NCBI RefSeq assembly: GCF_024055795.1
Contig: NZ_JAMXMY010000005.1
Location: forward strand, 248,001 to 312,000
Source of the DNA: Actinoallomurus purpureus
GTDB lineage: Bacteria; Actinomycetota; Actinomycetes; Streptosporangiales; Streptosporangiaceae
DNA: 64,000 nucleotides
Direction: 5' to 3'
A program made the position numbers and the translations under genes. Positions 28,807 through 36,730 of this stretch are shown one piece after another (position 1 is the first letter of the stretch; the number at the start of each line of letters is the position of its first letter). The notes under the pieces are model-generated. The model saw only the letters and a list, made by a program, of their open reading frames with translations. It was not told where the DNA came from and searched no databases.

Positions 28807-29309
28807 GCCAGCATCATTCCGCACCCGACCGGCCGCGGCCACCCGCCGCGATCCCCTCCCTGACCGATCCATGCCCCCGGGCCGGGGCGGGAGTGGCCGG
28901 GCCCGGGCGGAAGGTCGCGCCCGGGCCCTGGGGTGGAGGTCGCGCCCGGGTACGGCCGGTGGGCCGGACGAATCCGGCCGACCGGGCCACGCTGATCTCC
29001 AAGGCCGTTCGGAGGGCCCGGCGGGTCGGCCCCGGTTCCGATGGGCCGGCACCGATCCTGGCGGGTCGGCACGGGTCCCGACGGGTCGCAGGAGAGATCG
29101 GCGCTGGTCTCGGTGGGTCGGCCCCGGTCCTGGCGGGCCGGCATGGATCCCGACGGGTCGCACGAGTCCCGGGGGATCGGCGCCAATCCTGGCGCGTGGG
29201 CGCCAATCCTGGCGCGTCGGCGCCGGTCCCGGTGAGTCGGCGCCGGTCCCGGGGGATCGGCGCCGGTCCCGGGGGATCGGCGCCGACCTCGGGGTGGCCG
29301 GCCGGAGGG
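28807..29309. other. Non-coding gap between ileS and DUF1707 gene, mostly repeats
   Basis: About 500 nt without a supportable gene. It holds a 14-bp direct repeat AGGTCGCGCCCGGG (near 28913 and 28940) and, from 29012, a 20-bp minisatellite. Open reading frames here arise from the repeat and the high GC content. Confidence 0.6.
29012..29291. repeat. Degenerate 20-bp tandem repeat (minisatellite)
   Basis: About 14 head-to-tail units with a consensus like GCGGGTCGGCGCCGGTCCCG. The units from 29172 to 29291 are the cleanest: six consecutive 20-bp copies in register, several differing by only 2-4 bases. The 5' copies are more diverged. The length is not a multiple of 3, so no protein repeat is implied. 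Confidence 0.8.
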
Positions 29310-32300
29310 TCAGGCGGAGCGGCGGAGCCAGAAGGTCAGGCGCAGGTCCTCGTCGCGGACGGCCGGCAGGTCCGACTCGGGCTCGCCGTCCTGCCACGTG
29401 TCCGCGAGGACCTCACCGGCGACCTCGTCGCCGTGTTCGCGCAGCGCGGCGGCGAGGTCGGCGTCGCTGGTCCGCCACCACAGGTCGATCCGGTCGGAGA
29501 TGTCCAGGCCGCTGTTCTTGCGGGCGTCCTGGACGAGGCGGATCACCTCGCGGACGAGACCGGCGCGGCGCAGCTCCGGCGTGACGGTCAGGTCCAGCGC
29601 GACCGTCTCGCCGGCGGCGCTCTCCACCGCCCAGCCGCTTCGCGGCCGCTCGGTGACGATCACGTCGTCCGGCGTCAGGTCCACCTTCCCGACCTCGGCC
29701 GCCTCGACGGCGAACGTGCCGACGTCGCGCAGGGCGTGGACGAGCCCGGCCGCGTCGGCCGAGGTGACGGCCGCCGCGACCTTCGGGGTCTGCTTGCCGA
29801 ACCGCTTGCCCAGCTCGCGGAAGTTCGGCTTGACCTGGTACTCGACGAGTTCGCCGCCGATCGAGGCGAGCGTGTCGAAGCCCTGGACGTTCAGCTCGTC
29901 CGCGATCTGCCCGCGCAGCTCGTCGGGTAGCGACGCCCAGCCCGCGGCGCCGACGAGGGCGCGGCCGAGCGGCTGGCGGGTGCGGACGCCCGAGGCGGCC
30001 CGGGCGGACCGGCCGAGCTCCACGAGGCGCCGGACGAGAGCCATCCGAGCGGACAGCGCGGGGTCGAGCAGCGTCTCGTTCACCTCCGGCCAGGTCGTCA
30101 GGTGGACCGAGTCGGGGTCTCCGTCGCGCCGCAGGACGTCCCAGACGTAGTCGGTGACGAACGGGGCGATCGGTGCCATGAGCCGCGTCAGCGTCTCCAG
30201 GCACTCGTACAGGGTGGCGAAGGCCGCGGCGTTCTCGCCGTCCCCGCCGTCCTCGGGCCCCTCCCAGAAGCGGCGCCGGGAGCGGCGGACGTACCAGTTG
30301 GACAGGTCGTCGACGAACTCCGCGAGGCGGCGGCCCGCGGCGGCGGTGTCGAAGCCCTCCAGCGCGGTGTCCACCTCGCGCACCGTACGGTGCAGCTCGG
30401 CCAGGATCCACCGGTCCAGCAGCGGCCGGTCGGCGTGCGCGGGGGCGGGCGCGCCCGGTGTCCAGCCCGACGCGTTGGCGTACAGCGCGAAGAACGACGC
30501 GGTGTTCCAGTAGGTCAGGAGGATCTTCCGGACGATCTCCTCGAGTGCGGTGTCACCGACGCGGCGGGCCGCCCACGGCTGGCCGGCGGCCGCCATGTAC
30601 CAGCGCAGGGCGTCGGCGCCGTGCTTGTCCATGAGCGGGATGGGCTCCAGGACGTTGCCGATGTGCTTGCTCATCTTCCGGCCGTCCTCGGCGAGGATGT
30701 GGCCGAGGCAGACGACGTTCTCGTACGACGACCGGTCGAAGACGAGCGTGCCGACGGCCATCAGCGAGTAGAACCAGCCGCGGGTCTGGTCGATGGCCTC
30801 GCAGATGTACTGCGCGGGGTAGGCCGCCTCGAAGGTCTCGTTCTGCCGGTGCGGCGCGCCCCACTGGGCGAACGGCATGGAGCCGGAGTCGTACCAGGCG
30901 TCGATCACGTCCGGGACGCGGCGGGCCTCCTTGCCGCACTCCGGGCAGGCGAAGACGACGTCGTCGACGTACGGACGGTGCGGGTCGAGCGTGTTCAGGT
31001 CCTGCCCGGCGAGCTCGCCGAGCTCCTTGAGGGACCCGACGCAGGTCGCGTGGTCGTCCTCGCACAGCCACAGCGGCAGCGGCGTGCCCCAGTAGCGGCT
31101 GCGGGACAGCGACCAGTCGACGTTGTTCCGCAGCCACTCGCCGTAGCGGCCCTCCTTGATCGTTTCCGGGAACCAGTTGGTGTGCTGGTTCTCCTCGAGG
31201 AGGCGGTCCTTGATGGCCGTGGTCTTGATGTACCAGGCGGGCAGCGCGTAGTAGAGCAGCGGAGTGTGGCACCGCCAGCAGTGCGGGTAGCTGTGCTCGT
31301 ACTGCTCCACGCGGAACAGCAGGCCGCGCTCCCGCAGGCTCTCGACGAGGCGCGCGTCGGCGTCCTTGAAGAACACGCCGCCCACGAGCGGCACCGACAG
31401 GTCGAACCGGCCGTCCGGGTTGATCGGGTTCACGATGGGCATGCCGGCCGCCCGGCAGGCCGCGAAGTCGTCGGCGCCGAAGGCGGGGGCCATGTGCACC
31501 AGGCCGGTGCCGTCCTCGGTGGTGACGAAGTCGGCGCCCAGTACGCGGTGCGCGTCGGGGATCTCCACCAGGTCGAACGGCCGACGGTAGGAGGTGCCGA
31601 CCAGGTCGGAGCCCGCGACGCGGGAGACGATGTGCCAGCCCTCGCCGAGGACGCGGGCGAACAGCGGCTCGGCGACCACGACGCGGCCCGGCTCACCGGA
31701 GCGGGCGGCGACGACGTACGTGACGTCCGGGTGCACCGCGACGGCGGTGTTGGAGACCAGCGTCCAGGGCGTCGTCGTCCAGACGAGGAGGTCGGCGCCC
31801 TCGAGGGGCCCGCCGGCGATCGGGAACCGTACGGTCACCGACGGGTCGGTGACGGTCTCGTACCCGCCCGGCTGGCCGAGCTCGTGGTCGGAGAGGGGAG
31901 TGCCGCAGCGCGGGCAGTACGGGCTGATGCGGTGGTCGCGGACGAGCAGGCCCTTGTCGAAGATGACCTTGAGGGACCACCAGACCGACTCGACGTACTC
32001 GGGGTCCATGGTGCGGTAGGCCTGGGCGAGGTCGACCCAGTAGCCCATGCGCTCGGTCATCGACTCGAAGGCGTCGACGTGGCGCAGCACGGACTCGCGG
32101 CAGCGGGCGTTGAACTCCGCGACGCCGTACGACTCGATGTCGCGTTTGCCGGAGATGCCGAGCTCTTTCTCGACGGCCACCTCGACGGGCAGGCCGTGAC
32201 AGTCCCAGCCGGCCTTGCGGCGGACGCTGTAGCCCTTCATCGTCTTGAAACGGGGGAACAGGTCCTTGAACACGCGCGCCTCGACGTGGTGCACGCCGGG

Positions 32301-32501
32301 CATGCCGTTCGCGGTCGGCGGTCCCTCGTAGAAGACCCACGGGGGGCCGGCCTCGGTCTGCTCCAGGGACCGCTGGAAGACCTTGCCCTGCCGCCACCGG
32401 GTCAGGACCTCGCGCTCCAGCGCGGGCAGGTCGACCTGGGTGGGAAGGGTACGCAGCCTGCCGCGCCCCGTCTCGGGCGTGGCCTGCGGCTCGTCAGGCA
32501 T
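29310..32501 (-). CDS. ileS: Isoleucyl-tRNA synthetase (eukaryote-like, type 2)
   Basis: IleRS of 1063 aa charges tRNA-Ile and edits misactivated valine. The HIGH region reads PTANGMPGVHHVEARVFKD and the KMSKS loop reads GRKMSKHIGNVLEP. Both are the forms seen in eukaryote-like type 2 enzymes, the group that includes mupirocin-tolerant IleRS. An editing domain lies between, and the anticodon-binding region and a long C-terminal extension follow. The ATG at 32501 has GGAGGTG upstream, and that site falls within the T-box control region. Mupirocin tolerance is inference from type only. Confidence 0.93.
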   Translation of the reverse strand: MPDEPQATPETGRGRLRTLPTQVDLPALEREVLTRWRQGKVFQRSLEQTEAGPPWVFYEGPPTANGMPGVHHVEARVFKDLFPRFKTMKGYSVRRKAGWDCHGLPVEVAVEKELGISGKRDIESYGVAEFNARCRESVLRHVDAFESMTERMGYWVDLAQAYRTMDPEYVESVWWSLKVIFDKGLLVRDHRISPYCPRCGTPLSDHELGQPGGYETVTDPSVTVRFPIAGGPLEGADLLVWTTTPWTLVSNTAVAVHPDVTYVVAARSGEPGRVVVAEPLFARVLGEGWHIVSRVAGSDLVGTSYRRPFDLVEIPDAHRVLGADFVTTEDGTGLVHMAPAFGADDFAACRAAGMPIVNPINPDGRFDLSVPLVGGVFFKDADARLVESLRERGLLFRVEQYEHSYPHCWRCHTPLLYYALPAWYIKTTAIKDRLLEENQHTNWFPETIKEGRYGEWLRNNVDWSLSRSRYWGTPLPLWLCEDDHATCVGSLKELGELAGQDLNTLDPHRPYVDDVVFACPECGKEARRVPDVIDAWYDSGSMPFAQWGAPHRQNETFEAAYPAQYICEAIDQTRGWFYSLMAVGTLVFDRSSYENVVCLGHILAEDGRKMSKHIGNVLEPIPLMDKHGADALRWYMAAAGQPWAARRVGDTALEEIVRKILLTYWNTASFFALYANASGWTPGAPAPAHADRPLLDRWILAELHRTVREVDTALEGFDTAAAGRRLAEFVDDLSNWYVRRSRRRFWEGPEDGGDGENAAAFATLYECLETLTRLMAPIAPFVTDYVWDVLRRDGDPDSVHLTTWPEVNETLLDPALSARMALVRRLVELGRSARAASGVRTRQPLGRALVGAAGWASLPDELRGQIADELNVQGFDTLASIGGELVEYQVKPNFRELGKRFGKQTPKVAAAVTSADAAGLVHALRDVGTFAVEAAEVGKVDLTPDDVIVTERPRSGWAVESAAGETVALDLTVTPELRRAGLVREVIRLVQDARKNSGLDISDRIDLWWRTSDADLAAALREHGDEVAGEVLADTWQDGEPESDLPAVRDEDLRLTFWLRRSA

Positions 32502-32514
32502 TCGGGTGCACCTC

Positions 32515-32700
32515 CGGCGTTCACGAACTGGCACGTGTACCGGAGGGACGAGGCGTTGCAGCCCCGCGGTACCACCCTCCTTGGCCGCTCCTGGGAAGGG
32601 GAACGACCCGCTCATTGCGGTCGGCTGCCGGATCTACTGGGCCTGATGGCCGTTCTGCCGGCGGCTACGGGGTGATCAGACCGCCACGCCGGCCCCCGGA
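32515..32700 (-). promoter_or_regulatory. T-box riboswitch of ileS (translational type, very short stem I)
   Basis: The T-box core AGGGTGGTACCGCGG is present on the minus strand (32564-32578). Further upstream, a short stem formed by GCCGGCG and its mirror (32657-32693) exposes TGATCAC, whose ATC (32674-32676) is an isoleucine codon and the likely specifier. The ileS Shine-Dalgarno GGAGGTGCACC lies downstream, and no U-tract terminator is seen, so control is probably at translation initiation. This matches actinobacterial ileS T-boxes that sense uncharged tRNA-Ile. Confidence 0.85.
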
Positions 32701-32941
32701 CTCGCACCGTCTCCGGGTCGCTCATGGCTGCGTACGGCGGCAGGTGTCCCCATCAACGCCTTGCCGATAGCGACGATAACGCACAGGGGCGGGTGACTTC
32801 TTCCCGATCAGGGAGCGGAGGCGGCCACGGGGTGGTTTCGGTCGGCCCGGGGAGGTCAAGCGCGGGCAATGACACGCCAGGGGAAAGTGCCGCTCTGGTG
32901 GCGTGATGGGCGATATGCGGAGTGTGACAACCGCTGGTCAT

Positions 32942-32970
32942 TTGCCGTCTGGCGAACCGCGACCTATGCT
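32942..32970 (+). promoter_or_regulatory. Promoter of the dksA-like / lspA / rluD operon
   Basis: TTGCCG (32942-32947), 17-nt spacer, TATGCT (32965-32970), 42 nt before the dksA-like ATG. It is divergent from the ileS leader. Confidence 0.6.
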
Positions 32971-33012
32971 GCCCGCACTGCCGAAAAACAAGATCAGCGC
33001 GAGGGGGCCCAC

Positions 33013-33522
33013 ATGGACGGTACCACTGGTGCGGGAGATAAGAATCGCACAGCCGAGGCGCCCCGCGCATCACGCTCCGGGCCGCGTCACCGGTCGGCCA
33101 AGGCTCAGCAGATCTCCACGGCCACGGCGCAACGGCTCCCGGTCCGCGAGGGGGAGGACCGCTGGACCAGCACCGAGCTGTCCGAGGTCCGCGATCGGTT
33201 GCAGGTGGAGATGGGGGAGCTGACCACCGAGATCGCGACGGCCGAGTCGCAGATCGCCGAGCGCATCCACGACGCCGCCGAGGGCGCGGGCGACGATCAG
33301 GCGGACGCGGGGGCCAAGACGTTCGAGCGTGAGCAGGCGATGGCGCTGACCTACAACGCGCGTGACCTGCTCGCCCAGAACGAACGCGCGATCGTCCGGA
33401 TCGATCAGGGCACCTACGGGGTGTGCGAGTCGTGCGGCCAGGCGATCGGCAAGGCGCGCCTGCAGGCCTTTCCGCGTGCGACCCTATGTGTGAGATGCAA
33501 ACAGCGCGAGGAGCGTCGCTGA
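33013..33522 (+). CDS. TraR/DksA-type C4 zinc finger protein
   Basis: DksA/TraR-family protein of 169 aa. Such proteins bind the RNA polymerase secondary channel in proteobacteria; the actinobacterial role is less clear. The N-terminal 45 residues are basic and low complexity. A helical hairpin (about 65-120) is followed by [30 protein letters not shown], which is the C4 zinc finger (CxxC...CxxC). AGGGGG precedes the ATG at 33013. lspA starts 8 nt later, so the genes are co-transcribed. The same neighbour pair occurs in Streptomyces. Confidence 0.88.
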   Translation: MDGTTGAGDKNRTAEAPRASRSGPRHRSAKAQQISTATAQRLPVREGEDRWTSTELSEVRDRLQVEMGELTTEIATAESQIAERIHDAAEGAGDDQADAGAKTFEREQAMALTYNARDLLAQNERAIVRIDQGTYGVCESCGQAIGKARLQAFPRATLCVRCKQREERR

Positions 33523-33530
33523 GCGACGCC

Positions 33531-34355
33531 ATGAACCCAGAGCAAGAAGTCGCCGCACGGCCACGGCGCATCGGCGTGCTCGTCGCCGTCGCGGCGGCCG
33601 CCCTCGCCGTCGACGCGATCAGCAAGGTCATCGTCGTGGCGATGCTGCAGGACCATTCGCCCGTCGAGCTGCTCGGCGGGCTGCTGACCCTGCGGGTGAT
33701 CCGGAACAGCGGTGCCGCCTTCAACATCGGTATCGGCATGACCTACGTCTTCACCGTCATCGCGACCGGGGTCGTCGTGGCGATCCTGCGGTACGCCCGG
33801 CGGTTGCGCAGCCTGCCCTGGGCCGTCACCCTCGGCCTCCTGCTCGGCGGTGCCCTGGGCAACCTCGCCGACCGGATGCTGCGGTCCCCGGGGCCGCTGC
33901 GCGGGCATGTCGTGGACTGGATCGAGCTGCCGCACTGGCCCGTGTTCAACCTGGCCGACTCGGCGATCGTGTGCGGCGGGGCGCTCGCCGTCGTGCTGGC
34001 CTCCCGCGGACTCCAGGTGGACGGCACCGTCTACCGCGACGGCGGTGAGAAAAGCGACGCCGCGAAGAGCGGCGATCCCGTGAAGGACGACGGATCGGCC
34101 GACGACGGCGGCCAGGCCAACGACGGCGGCCAGGCGAAGGACGACGGCCCGGCGAAGCCCGTCAAGGGCCCGGCCGAGCACGAATCCGCCGATTCCGCGG
34201 CGCCGGCGTCCGCCGGGCCAGGCGAAGACCGCTCCGCGGCCGACGGTGGCGTTCCGGCCGGCCGGAACGCCGACGGTTCCGCCCCGCGCGACGAGTCCTC
34301 CTCCGACGACGGCCCGACCGCGCCAGAGGCCTCCGTCCCGGATGCGAAGCACTGA
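33531..34355 (+). CDS. lspA: Lipoprotein signal peptidase LspA with long acidic tail
   Basis: Signal peptidase II cleaves prolipoproteins after lipidation. Four membrane segments lie within about 165 residues. Catalytic regions are [32 protein letters not shown] and FNLADSAI, with the two Asp of the active site. The protein has 274 aa because of about 105 hydrophilic C-terminal residues rich in Asp, Gly, Ala, Ser and Lys with repeated DDGGQAK units; LspA is usually 160-200 aa. The ATG at 33531 lies 8 nt after the dksA-like stop, with only a distant AGGAG. Its stop overlaps the next ATG by 1 nt. Confidence 0.9.
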   Translation: MNPEQEVAARPRRIGVLVAVAAAALAVDAISKVIVVAMLQDHSPVELLGGLLTLRVIRNSGAAFNIGIGMTYVFTVIATGVVVAILRYARRLRSLPWAVTLGLLLGGALGNLADRMLRSPGPLRGHVVDWIELPHWPVFNLADSAIVCGGALAVVLASRGLQVDGTVYRDGGEKSDAAKSGDPVKDDGSADDGGQANDGGQAKDDGPAKPVKGPAEHESADSAAPASAGPGEDRSAADGGVPAGRNADGSAPRDESSSDDGPTAPEASVPDAKH

Positions 34356-35284
34356 TGGGCGAGCATCGCGGCCTGCCCGTGCCCGACGGCCTGGAGGGGG
34401 AGCGGCTCGACGCGGCGCTGGCCCGGCTCTTCGGGCTGTCGCGCACCCGCGCGGCCGAGGTCATCGCGGCCGGTGACGTCCTGGTCGACGGACGCGCAGC
34501 CGCCAAGTCCGACCGCATGCAGGCGGGCACCTGGCTCGAGGTGACCCTCCCGGCGCCGCCGTCCGCGCCGACGCCGCAGCCGGAGCCGGTTCCGGGCATG
34601 ACGATCCTGTACGAGGACGCCGACATCGTCGTCGTCAACAAGCCGATCGGTGTCGCCGCCCACCCCACGACCGGCTGGACCGGCCCGACGGTGCTGGGCG
34701 GCCTGCTCGGCTCCGGTCACACCATCGCCACGAGCGGCGCCGCCGAGCGTCAGGGCATCGTGCACCGCCTGGACGCCAACACGACCGGGGCGATGGCCGT
34801 CGCCAAGAGCGAGATCGCCTACTCCCGGCTGAAGCGCGCGTTCAAGGAACGGACCGTCGACAAGCGGTACCACGCGCTCGTCCAGGGACACCCGGACCCG
34901 CTGCGCGGCACCATCGACGCGCCGATCGATCGGCACCCGTCCGGCGACGGCCGGTGGGCCGTGGTGGCGGGAGGCCGGCCCTCGGTCACCCACTACGACA
35001 CCATCGAGGCGTTCCGGGCGGCCAGCCTGCTCGACATCAAGCTCGAGACCGGGCGCACCCACCAGATCCGCGTGCACATGTCGGCGGTCCGTCATCCCTG
35101 TGTCGGGGACCTGCTCTACGGCGCCGACCCCACCCTGTCCGCCCGGCTGGGGGTGACCCGGCAGTGGCTGCACGCGGTCCGTCTCGGATTCGAGCACCCG
35201 ACGCAGGGCCACTGGGTGGAGTTCGAGAGTCCCTACCCGGACGACCTGGCGCGAGCCCTCGACCTGGTCGCCGCCGAGTCCTGA
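34355..35284 (+). CDS. RluA/RluD-family 23S rRNA pseudouridine synthase
   Basis: Pseudouridine synthase of 309 aa with an N-terminal S4 RNA-binding domain (about 15-65, [22 protein letters not shown]) and a catalytic domain. The nucleophilic Asp is in [18 protein letters not shown]. The canonical motif is HRLDKDTSG, so K and D positions are replaced by A and N, but the catalytic Asp remains. RTHQIRVHM and GDLLYG are also conserved. The ATG overlaps the lspA stop. The lspA-rluD pairing is common in actinobacteria. Confidence 0.88.
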   Translation: MGEHRGLPVPDGLEGERLDAALARLFGLSRTRAAEVIAAGDVLVDGRAAAKSDRMQAGTWLEVTLPAPPSAPTPQPEPVPGMTILYEDADIVVVNKPIGVAAHPTTGWTGPTVLGGLLGSGHTIATSGAAERQGIVHRLDANTTGAMAVAKSEIAYSRLKRAFKERTVDKRYHALVQGHPDPLRGTIDAPIDRHPSGDGRWAVVAGGRPSVTHYDTIEAFRAASLLDIKLETGRTHQIRVHMSAVRHPCVGDLLYGADPTLSARLGVTRQWLHAVRLGFEHPTQGHWVEFESPYPDDLARALDLVAAES

Positions 35285-35535
35285 CCTCTTCGCCGCGCCG
35301 GGCGGAGACGGTGCCGATCTCGCGGCCGTGACCGGCATGCGGGGCGAGGGTGGTTCCGGAACGCCTGGCTCCGCCACGCCGGTGGCGGCCTCCAGGTTCC
35401 GGTCGTCGCGCAGGCAGCCCCGGATCGAGACGTATGGGCGGTTTCCGGGGTGGGATCCCGCGGTTCGTCCAAGCGAAGGGCGCGTGCTCGGCGAAGTGTT
35501 CAGCGCCGGTTGCGGATGGCGCGAAACCCGGCACG

Positions 35536-35904
35536 ATGCATGCCGTGAACGAGACGACGCAGCTCAACCTGGACGGCCGGCGGTTCGCCATGGTCAGCTC
35601 GACGGCGAGCCGGGTGGATCCCGACGCGCCCACCCGGTTCGACTACCGGGAGGAGGACGGCGTGATCTGGGGTGGCTACGAGGGTGACACGGTGCTGCAC
35701 GGGCGGTTCGTCGGAGTCCGGCGCCAGGACGAGATCGAACTCAGTTACGTGCACCTGACCAGGGACGGCGACTCGCCGGTGGCCGGGCGCAGCACCAGCC
35801 GCATCGAGCCGCTGCCGGACGGGCGGCTCCGACTGGTCGAGGAGTTCACGTTCGACGGGGACGACACGCCGCAGGTCAGCGTCTGCGAGGAACTCCCCGC
35901 CTGA
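35536..35904 (+). CDS. Small beta-rich protein of unknown function
   Basis: A 122-aa protein built of alternating beta-strand patterns: DGRRFAMVSS, FDYREEDGVIWGGYEGDTVLHGRFVG, and RIEPLPDGRLRLVEEFTF. This resembles a small family sometimes labelled 'N-acetylglutamate synthase' in databases without biochemical proof, so no enzymatic role is claimed. The ATG at 35536 is chosen; a GTG at 35545 is possible. It faces the Lrp gene tail to tail. Confidence 0.65.
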   Translation: MHAVNETTQLNLDGRRFAMVSSTASRVDPDAPTRFDYREEDGVIWGGYEGDTVLHGRFVGVRRQDEIELSYVHLTRDGDSPVAGRSTSRIEPLPDGRLRLVEEFTFDGDDTPQVSVCEELPA

Positions 35905-35909
35905 GAGCG

Positions 35910-35947
35910 GCCGGCCATGGGCACCGGATCGGCGCCCCACGGCCGGC
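35910..35947. terminator. Inverted repeat between convergent genes
   Basis: GCCGGCCATGGG pairs with CCCACGGCCGGC around a 14-nt loop with one mismatch. It lies between the small beta-rich gene and the converging Lrp gene and could stop transcription in both directions. There is no U-tract. Confidence 0.4.
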
Positions 35948-35971
35948 GCCCGTCGCCGGTCGCCGGTCGTT

Positions 35972-36595
35972 CTAGAGCTCGCTCAGGCCGGCGCGGCCGG
36001 CGTCCGCGCGCACGAATCGCGTCATTCCCAGTGGCATCGAGTCGGCGCCGGGGGCGGCGTCCGACGGCTTGGGCAGCGGTCGCTGATCCGAGGGCAGGAC
36101 GTACGGGCGGCGCAGCACCTCGTCGAGGATGAACACCGTCTCGGTCGCCTTGACGGCCGGGATGCTCGCCAGCCGATGCGTGACGAGGTGATGCACCGTG
36201 GCCACGTCGGGGACCCTGATCTGGATCATCGCGTCGTGCTGGCCGGTGGTGATCGCGCAGTACTCCACCTCGGGCATCAGCGCGAGCTGGTTCCGGAACT
36301 GCCGCCACATCTGCTGGCGGACGGTGACGAAGACCAGTGCGCACACGCCCAGCCCGCTGCGGACGTGGTCGACCTGGGCGGTGAACCGGACGATCACGCC
36401 GTTCGCCCGCAGGGCCTCGAACCGGCTGTAGGCGTTGGCGCGGGAGATGCCCACCTGCTGTGCGAGGGCGGCGATGGAGATCCTGCCGTCCTCGCGCAGC
36501 ACGTCCAGCATCCGGACGCTGACGGCGTCGAGGCCGGGAGGGATTTGTCCAGGCCGCCACTCCCCAGACGACGGTCCGTCCGACGTTTCGGCCAT
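35972..36595 (-). CDS. Lrp/AsnC family transcriptional regulator
   Basis: AsnC-type regulator of 207 aa. The N-terminal winged helix contains LDAVSVRMLDVLREDGRISIAALAQQVGISRANAYSRFEAL. The C-terminal RAM/ACT-like ligand domain has VEYCAITTGQHDAMIQI and the HHLVTHRLASIPAVKATETVFILDEVLRRP stretch. About 40 extra residues follow. The ATG at 36595 follows an AGGGGGCG site. It is divergent from the peptide ABC transporter operon, so it probably controls that operon in response to an amino acid. Confidence 0.88.
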   Translation of the reverse strand: MAETSDGPSSGEWRPGQIPPGLDAVSVRMLDVLREDGRISIAALAQQVGISRANAYSRFEALRANGVIVRFTAQVDHVRSGLGVCALVFVTVRQQMWRQFRNQLALMPEVEYCAITTGQHDAMIQIRVPDVATVHHLVTHRLASIPAVKATETVFILDEVLRRPYVLPSDQRPLPKPSDAAPGADSMPLGMTRFVRADAGRAGLSEL

Positions 36596-36671
36596 GATCT
36601 CGCGCCCCCTGAGCAGTTCATCTCGACTTTCGCGGTGTTTGTGGACACCATTGGCGCAACACTGCACTATC

Positions 36672-36685
36672 GACGCTTAAACGTC
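36672..36685. promoter_or_regulatory. Candidate operator in the lrp/opp divergent region
   Basis: GACGCTTAAACGTC, with inverted GACG/CGTC arms and an AT-rich centre as in many Lrp sites, lies between the divergent starts. TTGGCG at 36651-36656 could be the -35 of the transporter operon. Confidence 0.3.
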
Positions 36686-36730
36686 TAGATGCGGACTTTT
36701 CGCCCAGACCGAAATCATCGGAGGCTGTAC

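Noticed and set aside
29012-29291. CRISPR-like array
   Set aside because: The units are contiguous with no spacers, so this is a tandem repeat, not CRISPR.
28860-29930. Open frames across the minisatellite, on both strands
   Set aside because: They arise from the GC-rich 20-bp repeat and antisense ileS; the repeat length is not divisible by three.
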